A stretch of 64,000 nucleotides of DNA, from positions 2,914,001-2,978,000 of the forward strand of contig NZ_OZ245041.1 of assembly GCF_965224175.1 (NCBI RefSeq), in the 5' to 3' direction. Position 1 is the stretch's first letter. The number at the start of each line of letters is the position of its first letter. The notes below the pieces were generated by a model. It did no database searches. It was not told where the DNA came from and worked only from the letters and a program-made list of their open reading frames with translations. Below, one piece after another: positions 53,211 to 62,537 of the stretch. Source of the DNA: Kordia sp965224175. Its GTDB lineage: Bacteria; Bacteroidota; Bacteroidia; Flavobacteriales; Flavobacteriaceae. Made by a program: the position numbers and the translations under genes.

Positions 53211-53744
53211 ATGAACATACATTTAGAAACCGAACGACTTATCATCCGAGACCTTACAGAACAAGATCTAGACGGAATGTTTGCGCTTGATTCCGATCCA
53301 GAAGTGCATAAATATTTAGGCAATAAACCTATTAAACATAAAGACGAAGCATTAAAATATATTAAAGATGTAAATACTCAATATGCAGAACGCGGTATCG
53401 GACGCTGGGCAATTGAAATGAAAGAAACTGGCGAATTTGTCGGTTGGTGCGGCTTACGATTGTATACTGATTATACCTTCAACAATTACACAAATTTTCA
53501 TGATATCGGATATAGATTGAGACGTGAATTTTGGGGAAAAGGATACGCCACAGAAGCTTCTATCGCATGCTTAGAATATGCTTGGAATGTAATGAAACTA
53601 GAAACCGTATACGGAATTACGGAAATGGGCAATGAAGCTTCACACAGAGTTTTATTAAAAATTGGACTCGATTATATAGAAGATTTCCACTACGAACCAG
53701 AAAACATGATGCTGCGTTGGTATCGTATTTCAAAACCAGAATAA
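53211..53744 (+). CDS. GNAT family acetyltransferase (RimJ/RimL-like)
   Basis: A protein of 177 residues from the ATG at 53211 (NIHLETERLIIRDLTEQDLDGMF). The acetyl-CoA-binding segment is IGYRLRREFWGKGYATEASIACLEYAW near residues 103-129, followed by VYGITEMGNEASHRVLLKIGL, both characteristic of Acetyltransf_3. The likely substrates are protein N termini or small amines, not determinable here. The next gene starts two bases after its stop. Confidence 0.9.
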   Translation: MNIHLETERLIIRDLTEQDLDGMFALDSDPEVHKYLGNKPIKHKDEALKYIKDVNTQYAERGIGRWAIEMKETGEFVGWCGLRLYTDYTFNNYTNFHDIGYRLRREFWGKGYATEASIACLEYAWNVMKLETVYGITEMGNEASHRVLLKIGLDYIEDFHYEPENMMLRWYRISKPE

Positions 53745-53746
53745 CA

Positions 53747-54097
53747 ATGGACAAACAATGTTTAGAATGTGGCGATCCATTCAAAGGTCGTGTCGACAAA
53801 AAGTTTTGTAGCGATTATTGTAGAAATGCTTATAACAACAAACTCAATAAAGATGGTAAAAATCTCATCAGAAATATCAACAATCGTTTGCGTAAAAACT
53901 GGCGTATTCTTGAAGATTTAAATGTTCACAATAAAACAAAAACTACCAAAACCAAGCTTTTAGAAAAAGGATTCGATTTTACTTATTTTACTTCTATTTA
54001 TGTCACCAAAGCCGAATCAACGTATTATTATGTGTACGATCAAGGATATTTGCCATTGGAAAATGATTATTATTTATTAGTAAAGAAAAACTCCTAA
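53747..54097 (+). CDS. Small zinc-ribbon protein (DUF2116-like)
   Basis: A protein of 116 residues from the ATG at 53747. The N terminus has a four-Cys zinc ribbon, CLECGDPFKGRVDKKFCSDYC, near residues 4-24, followed by a basic helical region (KNLIRNINNRLRKNWRILEDL). The C-terminal half is Tyr-rich. It may bind nucleic acid, but no function is established. It starts two bases after the acetyltransferase stop and one base before the next gene, so it is in an operon of four genes. Confidence 0.75.
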   Translation: MDKQCLECGDPFKGRVDKKFCSDYCRNAYNNKLNKDGKNLIRNINNRLRKNWRILEDLNVHNKTKTTKTKLLEKGFDFTYFTSIYVTKAESTYYYVYDQGYLPLENDYYLLVKKNS

Positions 54098-54098
54098 G

Positions 54099-54395
54099 AT
54101 GAAGAAAAAAGGAATTCGTATTGTTATGCTGGTTTTGATGTTGGCGCTAATTGCATTTAGATTCTACAGAAAATACGAAAGAGAACAACGTCAGAAAGAA
54201 GTGCAACAAGTAAATCAAGAAATTTATTTAAATGTACAACAGCAACAAAAAATGCTAGAATACAAAGCACAACAAGAAGCTGCACAAGCCAAACGAGATT
54301 CCGCTTTTGAGGCACAAAAGAAAGAACGTGAAACGCAAATGAAACAAATGCAAGAAGCTGTAAAAAAGCTAGAAGAAGAAGCTAAAAAACAATAA
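54099..54395 (+). CDS. Single-TM coiled-coil protein
   Basis: A protein of 98 residues: one N-terminal membrane segment (IRIVMLVLMLALIAFRF) followed by a Gln/Glu/Lys-rich region of about 75 residues that is predicted to be an uninterrupted coiled coil (YKAQQEAAQAKRDSAFEAQK). No family function. It starts one base after the zinc-ribbon gene and precedes the GIDE-like membrane protein by 16 bases. Confidence 0.65.
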   Translation: MKKKGIRIVMLVLMLALIAFRFYRKYEREQRQKEVQQVNQEIYLNVQQQQKMLEYKAQQEAAQAKRDSAFEAQKKERETQMKQMQEAVKKLEEEAKKQ

Positions 54396-54411
54396 TCTAA
54401 ATCACTTTCAC

Positions 54412-55095
54412 ATGACAGAATTTATTATTCCTGCATTATTTTTTATTGGTATTGGCGCTATCATCTTTGTATCAGTTTATTATAATAACAAATACAAAAT
54501 TCTTCGCGTATTAAAAAAAGTACGCAGAAAGGCAATTCATAGTGTTCGCGAAAATGAGTATGTAAAAATTGTTGGCAAAGCGAAGCATGCTGGCGAACCT
54601 CTTATTGCGCCTCTAAGCAAACGCAAATGTGTCTACTATGATATTAAGATAAAAGAAAAAAGAGGTAAACATTGGCGCAATATTATCAATGATGTACAGT
54701 TTCAGGATTTCTTTGTACAAGCAGGAACCGAAAATGCTGTGATTCATTTAAACACACGACGCGGTTTTGAAAGAAGAATTCACTTAGTTGCCGATCATGC
54801 ATTCAGTTCTGGATTCCTAAATGATGTTGATGAAGAAGTTGAACGCTATTTAGGTCAATACGGAAAAAATAGTACCGGTGCATTAGGTTTTAATAAAACA
54901 ATGCGTTATACCGAAAGAATTATTGAAGTTGATGAGGAAATTGCCGTCATGGGAATTGGCAAATGGTCAACTATAGACACACCAATTGATGGCTATTCTG
55001 ATACTCGAGTATTAACTTTAACAGGAACCTCAAAACAACGATTGCTAATCACGGACGAGCCCAAAGCTATGAAACGCGTAGAAAGACGATTGTAA
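54412..55095 (+). CDS. GIDE-domain-like membrane protein
   Basis: A protein of 227 residues with one N-terminal membrane segment (FIIPALFFIGIGAIIFVSVYY). The remainder resembles the GIDE domain known from mitochondrial MUL1 and bacterial relatives: KIVGKAKHAGEPLIAPLSKRKCVYYDIKI, then a strand-rich part with VQFQDFFVQAGTENAVIHL. There is no RING domain, so ubiquitin-ligase labels do not apply. It ends the four-gene run and converges with the CBS protein gene, stop codons one base apart. Confidence 0.6.
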   Translation: MTEFIIPALFFIGIGAIIFVSVYYNNKYKILRVLKKVRRKAIHSVRENEYVKIVGKAKHAGEPLIAPLSKRKCVYYDIKIKEKRGKHWRNIINDVQFQDFFVQAGTENAVIHLNTRRGFERRIHLVADHAFSSGFLNDVDEEVERYLGQYGKNSTGALGFNKTMRYTERIIEVDEEIAVMGIGKWSTIDTPIDGYSDTRVLTLTGTSKQRLLITDEPKAMKRVERRL

Positions 55096-55096
55096 A

Positions 55097-55567
55097 TTAC
55101 TTCCAATTTTGTCCTTTGAGTTGCATTGCAGCTTTTAAAATATCTTTTTGACTAATCTGTCCAACGAGTTTTCCATTTTCTACTATGGGAAAACGTCTTC
55201 TTTTTGATTGAATAAAACGATTTGCCGCATCAAAAATATTTAAATTCCCATCAATAGTTTCCACATCTTTTGCCATGTGTGCTTCTATTTTATTATGCTC
55301 AAATGGCATGTTATAGTAACGACTATCAGAAATTTGCTTGATGCAATCGCCTTCAGAAATAATTCCAATCAATTCATTTTTATCATTTACAACTGGTCCG
55401 CCAGATATTTTATGTTGAATAAGTTTTTGAATCACTTCTTCTACTGTTTGTTCTGGTTTGAACGTGATTAGATTTCGTGTCATATAATCGCTTACCTTAA
55501 ATGCCTCTGTCTTGCTCGTACTATTCGCTTGCGTCTTTCGTGCGCCTTGAAAACTTTTTATTCCCAT
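55097..55567 (-). CDS. CBS-pair protein
   Basis: A protein of 156 residues. A basic N-terminal tail of about 25 residues precedes two CBS domains (YMTRNLITFKPEQTVEEVIQKL with GGPVVNDKNELIGIISEGDC; HMAKDVETIDGNLNIFDAAN with RFPIVENGKLVGQISQKDIL). It is separate in sequence from the CBS protein at 36702-37121 and has no FNR-type box. Probably an adenine-nucleotide sensor. Confidence 0.9.
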   Translation of the reverse strand: MGIKSFQGARKTQANSTSKTEAFKVSDYMTRNLITFKPEQTVEEVIQKLIQHKISGGPVVNDKNELIGIISEGDCIKQISDSRYYNMPFEHNKIEAHMAKDVETIDGNLNIFDAANRFIQSKRRRFPIVENGKLVGQISQKDILKAAMQLKGQNWK

Positions 55568-55688
55568 AATATTGATATTTAATCTCTCTTAAAGTTACTC
55601 ATTTTTAATTAGTTAACCTAAAAACAAAATTACTTCCAATTTACTGTAGAGTTTTTATTATTTTTAAGCAACCGAACAATCAATCCAT

Positions 55689-57968
55689 ATGAATACTCCA
55701 AAAGCTCGTTATACTTCACTATCATTTTTACTAATTGTATTGGCTGCTTATGTCAGTTTTCAATATGCTATGCCGCAAAAAGTATCAGAAGAAAATGTAC
55801 CCAAAGAAGCTTTTTCTACAGTGCGTGCTTTTACACATGTAAATCAAATGGCAAAAGAACCACATTATGTTGGTTCTAAAGCACATGCAACTGTTCGTAA
55901 CTATATTATTGAAGAACTCAAGCAATTAGGTTTACAGCCAATTGTACAAGAAGGATTTACCTTAGATGGTTGGGGAAATATTTCAAAGCCAAAAAATGTA
56001 TTAGCTCGTATTAAAGGGAAAAATTCTTCGAAAGCTTTATTATTATTGTCACATTACGATAGTGATCCACATTCAGCTATTGGAGCTAGTGATGCTGCGA
56101 GTGGAGTTGCGACTATTTTGGAAGGAACTAGAGCTTTTTTAGCCAAAGGAGAACAACCAGAAAATGATATCATTTTGTTATTGTCTGATGGAGAAGAATT
56201 AGGACTAAATGGTGCCGAATTGTTTGTAAACGAACATCCTTGGGTAAAAGATGTAGGATTGGTGCTTAATTTTGAAGCACGCGGAAGTGGCGGACCAAGT
56301 ATTATGTTATTAGAAACAAATAATGGGAATGCAAAACTTATCAAAGCGTTTCAAGATGCTGATACTCCTTATCCTGTTGGAAATTCACTTGCATACAGTA
56401 TTTATAAGATGTTGCCTAACGATACAGATTTAACTGTTTTTAGGGAAGATGGCAACATTCAAGGATTCAACTTTGCGTTTATTGGCGATCATTTTGATTA
56501 TCATACACAAAACGATTCGCCTGAAAATTTAGATTTTAATACACTAACACACCAAGGAACGTATTTGATGCCATTGCTTGATTATTTCTCTAAGCAAGAT
56601 TTAACACAAATGACTACTGATGACGATTTAATCTATTTCAATACACCTTTTGGTTTTCATACCTATCCGTATTCATGGATTTTCCCTATGTTGATCGTTA
56701 TTGTGCTGTTATTTTTGGGAGCTATTATATATGGAATGCAGCAAAAGATGTTGTCAGTAAAAGGAATGCTACTTGGATTTGTTCCATTTTTAGGTTCACT
56801 TATTAGTAGTTGTATCGCAGCAATTCTAGGTTGGAAACTCATCAATTGGTTATATCCGCATTATGCTGAAATTCAACATGGATTTACCTATAATGGATAT
56901 ACATATATTTTACTATTTGCATTTTTATCTTTGGGAATTACTTTCTATTGCTATCATAAATTTGCTAAAAAAACAACCGCAGCAAACTTATCTGTAGCAC
57001 CTATATTCTTTTGGATCATTATTACAGGACTTGCTGCTTTTTATTTAGACGGAGCAAGTTTTATAGTAATTCCTGTATTGTTGAGTTTGATATCTATTTT
57101 CATTCTGATTAAACAACAACAAAAACCTTCTGTATTGTTGCTAACTGTTTTAGGAATTCCTGCTGTGCTGATTTTAGCACCATTTATCAAATTATTTCCT
57201 GTTGGATTGGGATTAAAAATTATTGCCGTTGTTGCCTTATTGATTGTTTTAATTCTTGGAGCATTAATGCCTGTTTTTGGTTTATACAAACGTAAAAAAT
57301 GGACTGCTCGTGTATTTTTTGGTTTCACAATTATTACATTCTTTGTAGCACATTTTGCTTCTAGTTTTACGGAAGAACGTCAAAAACCAAATAGCTTGGT
57401 ATACATCTTAGACGCTGATCAAAACAAAGCACAGTGGAATACATATGATGGAATTTTAGATGATTGGACAAAGAATTATATTAAAGATGAAACAAGTGTT
57501 GCTAGCTCAAAAAATGTGATGGATAGCAAGTATAAATCTGGATTTACGTTTACGCAAGAAGCACCTGTGAAATCAGTTTCGATGCCACTAATAGAGACAT
57601 TGAAAGATACAACATATAATAACTTACGTCATATTAACGTGAAAATTACACCGCAGCGAAATGTGAATCGTATGGAGATTTTTAAAAATGATACTTTTTT
57701 TAATTCTTTATGGGTGAATGGACTAAAAGCAGAATTTCCTAATAATGACTGGAAACGTTTAACGAGTTATTATGTATCTGATAATGAACCGCTAGAACTA
57801 TCGTTCACAGTAAAACCAGATGCAACTCCTGAGTTGATTTTATACGAAGCTTCTTTTGATTTAATGACAAATCCGTTGTTTTCTATTCCTGCGCGGGCAG
57901 AGAATATGATGCCGCGACCATTTGTATTGAATGATGCTGTAATTGTGAAGAAAACCATTAAGTTTTAG
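55689..57968 (+). CDS. M28 family membrane metallopeptidase
   Basis: A protein of 759 residues. A first membrane segment at the N terminus precedes an M28 aminopeptidase domain (about 40-300) with zinc ligands in LSHYDSDPHSAIGASDAASG, DGEELGLNG, NFEARGSGG and DHFDYHTQNDSPENL. The central part (about 330-560) has seven or eight membrane segments and the C terminus is a periplasmic strand-rich domain. This layout resembles ER metallopeptidase 1 (Fxna) and its bacterial relatives. The catalytic domain should face the periplasm. Confidence 0.9.
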   Translation: MNTPKARYTSLSFLLIVLAAYVSFQYAMPQKVSEENVPKEAFSTVRAFTHVNQMAKEPHYVGSKAHATVRNYIIEELKQLGLQPIVQEGFTLDGWGNISKPKNVLARIKGKNSSKALLLLSHYDSDPHSAIGASDAASGVATILEGTRAFLAKGEQPENDIILLLSDGEELGLNGAELFVNEHPWVKDVGLVLNFEARGSGGPSIMLLETNNGNAKLIKAFQDADTPYPVGNSLAYSIYKMLPNDTDLTVFREDGNIQGFNFAFIGDHFDYHTQNDSPENLDFNTLTHQGTYLMPLLDYFSKQDLTQMTTDDDLIYFNTPFGFHTYPYSWIFPMLIVIVLLFLGAIIYGMQQKMLSVKGMLLGFVPFLGSLISSCIAAILGWKLINWLYPHYAEIQHGFTYNGYTYILLFAFLSLGITFYCYHKFAKKTTAANLSVAPIFFWIIITGLAAFYLDGASFIVIPVLLSLISIFILIKQQQKPSVLLLTVLGIPAVLILAPFIKLFPVGLGLKIIAVVALLIVLILGALMPVFGLYKRKKWTARVFFGFTIITFFVAHFASSFTEERQKPNSLVYILDADQNKAQWNTYDGILDDWTKNYIKDETSVASSKNVMDSKYKSGFTFTQEAPVKSVSMPLIETLKDTTYNNLRHINVKITPQRNVNRMEIFKNDTFFNSLWVNGLKAEFPNNDWKRLTSYYVSDNEPLELSFTVKPDATPELILYEASFDLMTNPLFSIPARAENMMPRPFVLNDAVIVKKTIKF

Positions 57969-58099
57969 CGACTTGTACACTGTTCTATAAAGCACAATTT
58001 GACTCTCATATTACCAATCGTCAGTTCGATTTCTATGACAAAAACAAGCGATTTTGATAAAAAATGGACATATATTATTCTGAAAAGTACACTACAAAA

Positions 58100-58179
58100 T
58101 ATTCGTGTATTCGTGGTTAAAGTTTGTATTCCCCAGAAGCTTTTTTGTATATCATTTTTTTGTCACGAATTCACGAATA
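58100..58179. repeat. Inverted repeat, 16-base arms
   Basis: TATTCGTGTATTCGTG (58100-58115) and CACGAATTCACGAATA (58164-58179) are complementary at 15 of 16 positions, 48 bases apart. Each arm is itself a tandem of ATTCGTG. A related CACGAATAG lies at about 58213-58221. Confidence 0.7.
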
Positions 58180-58254
58180 GTGTTTAATCAACAATTAACT
58201 TTGTAAATATTCACACGAATAGTTTTACGTATCTAATGATCTCTTTATTCAAAA

Positions 58255-58303
58255 CGTCACTTCGAGTGATTTTCGATAGAAAATAGTATCGAGAAGTACT
58301 TTG
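58255..58303 (+). repeat. Dispersed palindromic repeat, copy 3
   Basis: CGTCACTTCGAGTGATTTTC at the left and GTATCGAGAAGTACTTTG at the right match the copy at 30493-30551 almost exactly, with a shorter middle. Confidence 0.75.
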
Positions 58304-58331
58304 TTCATCATAATTGCTTCAGAAAGAAGAA

Positions 58332-59069
58332 TTAATTATTATACGTATACTTAAAAACCATTTTTTTACCAGATTCTAGTCCATTAATCACTAACGAATC
58401 TATCAATTGGTTTTCAACATAGTAATAATGTAAGCTATTCTTTCCGGGCATAAGTTCACCACAGCAAAATAACAGATCATTTCCATAAGTCAATAAAATA
58501 CGTTTTTCACGATTAATTTTAAAGGATTCTTTATTAGCATTAACTTTAAAGTAACTGCCTTTCTTTTTTAGCTTTCTTAGATCAGTAATCGTTTTTGTTG
58601 TCGTTTCTTTTGTCTGTTGGTTGTAGCTAGAAACTACAGATTTTTGCAATGTTTTATCTTTTTTATAATACAATGTTTCTTCATGATAAGTCAATGCGGG
58701 CGAATGCTGTTTGTATGCAATTGTTTTGAGCAAGCCACTTTCTGTATAGGTAAATTCACTGTAGTTATTGCTAATATCATATTGTGCCGTGATCAATCCT
58801 TGATGATTTATCTCATAAGAATTATCTCCGGCAACAAAAAGGCTTTTAATTTTTTCTTTTCTAAAAGTTTCACTTTTCCCTATTAATAATTGTGTTGATA
58901 GATATTCGGAAGCATCAAACGGTTCATAACCTGTTTCATCTACTGTTTTTACTGCTTCAATTTTGGGAAGACTGTCTTGTAACCGAGAATTTTCAACAAA
59001 TTGCTTTGGTTGTTGTTCACAATTCAAAAAACATAAAATACATGATATGATACTTATTTTTTTAAACAT
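58332..59069 (-). CDS. Lipoprotein of unknown function
   Basis: A protein of 245 residues with a lipoprotein signal (ISIISCILCFLNC; Cys about residue 17). The mature protein has repeated Tyr/Thr-rich strands (YTESGLLKTIAYKQHSP; LTYHEETLYYKKDKTLQKS), similar in feel to YD/RHS-like or MORN-like antiparallel hairpins, but no domain is certain. It follows the M13 peptidase gene on the same strand but is separated from it by a terminator. Confidence 0.6.
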   Translation of the reverse strand: MFKKISIISCILCFLNCEQQPKQFVENSRLQDSLPKIEAVKTVDETGYEPFDASEYLSTQLLIGKSETFRKEKIKSLFVAGDNSYEINHQGLITAQYDISNNYSEFTYTESGLLKTIAYKQHSPALTYHEETLYYKKDKTLQKSVVSSYNQQTKETTTKTITDLRKLKKKGSYFKVNANKESFKINREKRILLTYGNDLLFCCGELMPGKNSLHYYYVENQLIDSLVINGLESGKKMVFKYTYNN

Positions 59070-59136
59070 ACAGTTACTTTTTCTAAAGATACATCTTTAC
59101 TTAAAAATATAAGATTTCATATATCCATACATAAAA

Positions 59137-59166
59137 AAAGCCTGAACGTTTTTACATTCAGGCTTT
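59137..59166 (-). terminator. Terminator of the M13 peptidase gene
   Basis: A perfect 10-bp stem (AAAGCCTGAA at 59137-59146 with its complement at 59157-59166) and a 10-base loop, followed on the minus strand by a T-run. Confidence 0.88.
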
Positions 59167-59190
59167 CTTGATTTTATAATGATTTGGTAT

Positions 59191-61254
59191 TTACCAAATA
59201 CGAACTCTTTTTTCAGGAGCAATATACATTTTGTCTCCTTCTTTGATACCAAATGCTTCGTAGAAAGCGTCGATATTCTGTAAAGGAACATATGCTCTGT
59301 ACTCACCTGGTGAGTGTGTATCTGTTTTGATACGTGTACGCAATGCTTCTTCTCTCATTTTTGTTCTCCAAACAGTTGCCCAAGAAAGGAAGAAACGTTG
59401 TTCTGCTGTAAATCCGTCAATTTTATCTGGTCTTCCGTTTTCTTTGATATGACGTTGTAATCCATCATATGCACCTAAAACACCACCTAAATCTCCAATG
59501 TTTTCTCCTAAGGTAAATTTACCATTAATGAATACATCTGGCAATACTTCAATTGCACTGTATTGAGCTGCTAAAGCATTTCCTCTTTCTGTGAATTGTT
59601 TTAAATCGTCTTCTGTCCACCAGTTTGTTAAGTTTCCGTTTGCGTCAAAACGCGCTCCAGAATCATCAAATGCATGTGAAATTTCGTGTCCAATTACAGC
59701 TCCAATTCCACCATAGTTTACAGCATCATCCGCTTGGTAGTTATAGAAAGGCGGTTGTAAGATTGCCGCCGGGAAAACGATTTCATTATTTAATGGGTTA
59801 AAGTATGCATTTACCGTTTGTGGTGACATTCCCCATTCTGTTTTGTCTACTGGCTCGTTAATTTCGTCAATATTTTTTCTGAATCCCCATTCTCCAACAG
59901 CTACCATATTTTGGTAGTATGAATTTCCTTCTTTTACTTGTAATGTAGAGAAATCTTCCCACTTGTCAGGATATCCAATTTTTACAGTGAATTTATCTAG
60001 TTTTTCAACAGCTTTTGTTTTTGTTTCTGGACTCATCCAGTCTAAAGCCATAATTCTATCTTTGTAAGCAGCAATTACATTTGCAATCATTTTTTCTGCT
60101 TTTTCTTTCGCTTCTGGCGGAAATTTAGCATCAACATACAATTGTCCAATTGCTTCTCCAACAGTTCCGTTTACAGTTGCTAATGCTCTTTCTTTTGCAT
60201 CACGTTGCTTTTTTGCTCCGTTTAGTTCTTTTGAGTAGAAATCCCAGTTTGCTTTGTTTAACTCAGTAGTTAACATTCCAGCTGCATTGTTTAATGTAGA
60301 CCAACGCATTACTGTTTTGATGTCTTCAATATTTTCTCCTGTTAAGATGTCTTGTAATGCTGTCATGTATGTTGGTTGTAATACAATAACAGTATCTAAT
60401 TTTTTCGTTTTTAAGTCAGCCATTAATTTGTTCCAATCAATTGCTGGTGTCATTTCAGATAATTCTTTAACAGAACGTGGATTGTTAAAGTTACGCATAT
60501 CTCTACTTTGAACTTTATCTAAACGTGGCTTAGCTAATTTAGTTTCTAACGCTAAAATTGTTTCTGCATCTTTTTTAGCTTTTGCTTCATCATCTCCTAA
60601 GAATTGTAACATACGTGTAATGTGTGCTACATATTTAGCTCTGATTTCTTGTGCTTTTTCATCTTGATCTAAATAATAATCTCTTTCTGGCAAACCTAAT
60701 CCTCCTGGCGTTACATACGCAGCGTTGATACTACTATCGCTTAAGTTAGCAAATGCAGAGAATCCCATGAAAGGCGCTGAAATCGTTGCTGGATTTTTAG
60801 CCAATACTGTTTGCATGTCTGCTATTGATGTAATTTTTGCAATTTTATCTAATGCTGGTTGTAAAGGTGCAATTCCAGCTTTATCTCTTGCTACAGTGTC
60901 TAAGATTGAGTTGTAGATCATTAACGCTTTCGCTTGATCTGAATCTGCAGCATACTTTCCGCTTTTATTAGCCTCATCAAGAATAGCTAATACGTCTTGA
61001 TCTGTTTTTTTACGTAAAACTCCAAAACCTCCCCAAGATGTTCTGTCTGCAGGAATTTCGGTAGTTTCCATCCATTTACCATTTACATATGTGTAAAAGT
61101 CATCTTTTGGACTTACGGAAGTATCCATGTATTCCAAGTTTATTCCAGGAACTTGAGCTACTTCTTTTTCTTTCTCCTTTTTTTCTCCATCACATGAAAA
61201 AAGAAGTGCACTTGCTGTGAAACAAAGTGCTAGTTTCAAAGTCGTTGTCTTCAT
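59191..61254 (-). CDS. M13 family (neprilysin-like) zinc endopeptidase lipoprotein
   Basis: A protein of 687 residues from the ATG at 61252-61254, chosen because it gives a lipoprotein signal (ALCFTASALLFSC, then DGEKKEKEKE). The zinc site is HEISH in GGIGAVIGHEISHAFDDSG, with ENIGDLGGV supplying the third ligand. Substrate-binding NAYFNPLNNEIVFPAAIL and the C-terminal HSPGEYRAYVPLQNIDAFYEAFG are typical of M13. The complete two-domain layout is present. Expected role: degradation of exported peptides at the cell envelope. Confidence 0.95.
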   Translation of the reverse strand: MKTTTLKLALCFTASALLFSCDGEKKEKEKEVAQVPGINLEYMDTSVSPKDDFYTYVNGKWMETTEIPADRTSWGGFGVLRKKTDQDVLAILDEANKSGKYAADSDQAKALMIYNSILDTVARDKAGIAPLQPALDKIAKITSIADMQTVLAKNPATISAPFMGFSAFANLSDSSINAAYVTPGGLGLPERDYYLDQDEKAQEIRAKYVAHITRMLQFLGDDEAKAKKDAETILALETKLAKPRLDKVQSRDMRNFNNPRSVKELSEMTPAIDWNKLMADLKTKKLDTVIVLQPTYMTALQDILTGENIEDIKTVMRWSTLNNAAGMLTTELNKANWDFYSKELNGAKKQRDAKERALATVNGTVGEAIGQLYVDAKFPPEAKEKAEKMIANVIAAYKDRIMALDWMSPETKTKAVEKLDKFTVKIGYPDKWEDFSTLQVKEGNSYYQNMVAVGEWGFRKNIDEINEPVDKTEWGMSPQTVNAYFNPLNNEIVFPAAILQPPFYNYQADDAVNYGGIGAVIGHEISHAFDDSGARFDANGNLTNWWTEDDLKQFTERGNALAAQYSAIEVLPDVFINGKFTLGENIGDLGGVLGAYDGLQRHIKENGRPDKIDGFTAEQRFFLSWATVWRTKMREEALRTRIKTDTHSPGEYRAYVPLQNIDAFYEAFGIKEGDKMYIAPEKRVRIW

Positions 61255-61349
61255 TTTTTGATTGTATTTAATTAGTTTTATGCAATTTAGTATAAAATAT
61301 GTCCCTATTGTTACCAATGTTCGGGACATTAACATTTTTTTAAGATAAT

Positions 61350-61868
61350 TTACAGTTTAGACTTTACTATGGAATCATTTTCTTTCTTTAAGGCAACGAC
61401 TTCTTTTACATTATCATTAGGAACAGCGATAGAAAGTACATAGTGAGAAATTTTCCAAGTATCGTCTACTTTTTTCAGCACGCCAGAACCTCTGCATAAT
61501 TCCATTTGTGTATCTAACAACTCATCAAACCATGCAATGTCTCCATATTCTGAAAGATAGACATTTCGTTCCAACGCTGTGAAACTCCAAGCTTTTCCTT
61601 TGTCAAAATAAGGTTTTGAAAATTCTCTAAATTCTTTATTTTGCCAATTCTCGGTAGCATCAGTACCTATAAAAATGCCATCATCGGTCATTTTGGAAAA
61701 ATAGGTGTCAAAATCAGCATCTGCAGCAGCTTTATGCCAAGCATCTACGACAGTGTTGATAGCTGTTTTACTTTTTTCTAAACGAAAATCTTCTACTTTT
61801 TGACGTGCTTTTTCAGTATTGCATGAGGTCAATATGATAAAAACTAAGAATGCGGTTATTTTTTTCAA
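61350..61868 (-). CDS. NTF2-like (SnoaL_3) lipoprotein
   Basis: A protein of 172 residues with a lipoprotein signal (ITAFLVFIILTSC, Cys16). The mature part is a single NTF2-like domain (VVDAWHKAAADADFDTYFSKMTDDGIFIGTDATENW ... IAWFDELLDTQ ... DTWKISHYVLSIAVPND). Function unknown. Three bases separate its start from the stop of the lipoprotein gene at 61872, so the two are cotranscribed. Confidence 0.82.
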   Translation of the reverse strand: MKKITAFLVFIILTSCNTEKARQKVEDFRLEKSKTAINTVVDAWHKAAADADFDTYFSKMTDDGIFIGTDATENWQNKEFREFSKPYFDKGKAWSFTALERNVYLSEYGDIAWFDELLDTQMELCRGSGVLKKVDDTWKISHYVLSIAVPNDNVKEVVALKKENDSIVKSKL

Positions 61869-61871
61869 GAC

Positions 61872-62537
61872 TTAATTGTTTTCTGGATCTACTTCTATAT
61901 TATCTTCTGGATCTATTTCTTTGATCGGTTTTTTAGGTGCTATTTTTTTAGATAGCTGCTGTTTTTTCGGTTTCTCTAAAACATTTGCTGTAGTACTATC
62001 TAGTTCCTTAAAAGCATCTCCTAGAATTTCTTCTGGAGCTATATTCGATTTGGACGTACGTTCTATCTGATAACAAACAGCATTGAATACTTTGTTTATT
62101 TCTACGATTCTTTTTGCGATAGAATCATTCGTAAAACTTTCGTCAGAAGCATCATCTTGCAATTTTAATGCTATGGTTTTTAGCACTAAGAAACGGCTTC
62201 GAATTTGTGTTGCATCTAAGTTTTCTGGATATTTCTTTTTTTCAACAACGTCAATGTTAGCTGCTAATTGTCCTAAATCTTCCGTAATAGAAAAACGTGT
62301 ACTAGAGTTGATTAACTTCATGTTTTCTAATACCGCCGTAAATTCTAGCCAATCTTCTACTAACTTTTTCTGAGTTGCTGTGAGATTTTTGAGCTTTCCT
62401 TTTTTAGGGATATTCAGCTTGTTTTTAGCTAAAAATTCTTCTTTACTTTCCACTTGTGTATCACGTGTTGCTTGCTGTTCATCTTTACAGGCAAAAACAG
62501 TGATGATTACTAGCGCTAATATGATGATTCTTTTCAT
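61872..62537 (-). CDS. Helical lipoprotein of unknown function
   Basis: A protein of 221 residues with a lipoprotein signal (IIILALVIITVFAC). The mature part is mostly helical, and its last 35 residues are low-complexity Lys/Pro followed by an acidic repeat (EIDPEDNIEVDPENN). No domain recognised. It is the first gene of a two- or three-gene transcript with the NTF2-like lipoprotein and possibly the M13 peptidase. Confidence 0.6.
   Translation of the reverse strand: MKRIIILALVIITVFACKDEQQATRDTQVESKEEFLAKNKLNIPKKGKLKNLTATQKKLVEDWLEFTAVLENMKLINSSTRFSITEDLGQLAANIDVVEKKKYPENLDATQIRSRFLVLKTIALKLQDDASDESFTNDSIAKRIVEINKVFNAVCYQIERTSKSNIAPEEILGDAFKELDSTTANVLEKPKKQQLSKKIAPKKPIKEIDPEDNIEVDPENN

Larger units (their letters stand above)
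57969..58331. other. Noncoding region with two repeat elements
   Basis: No credible gene. It carries an inverted repeat at 58100-58179 and one copy of the dispersed repeat at 58255-58303. A weak open frame at 57999-58187 overlaps the inverted repeat and has no gene-like features. Confidence 0.55.

Noticed and set aside
54412..55095. Ubiquitin ligase
   Set aside because: Only the GIDE-like part is similar; there is no RING domain.
57999..58187. Open frame of 62 codons after the M28 peptidase gene
   Set aside because: Overlaps an inverted repeat and has no protein-like pattern.
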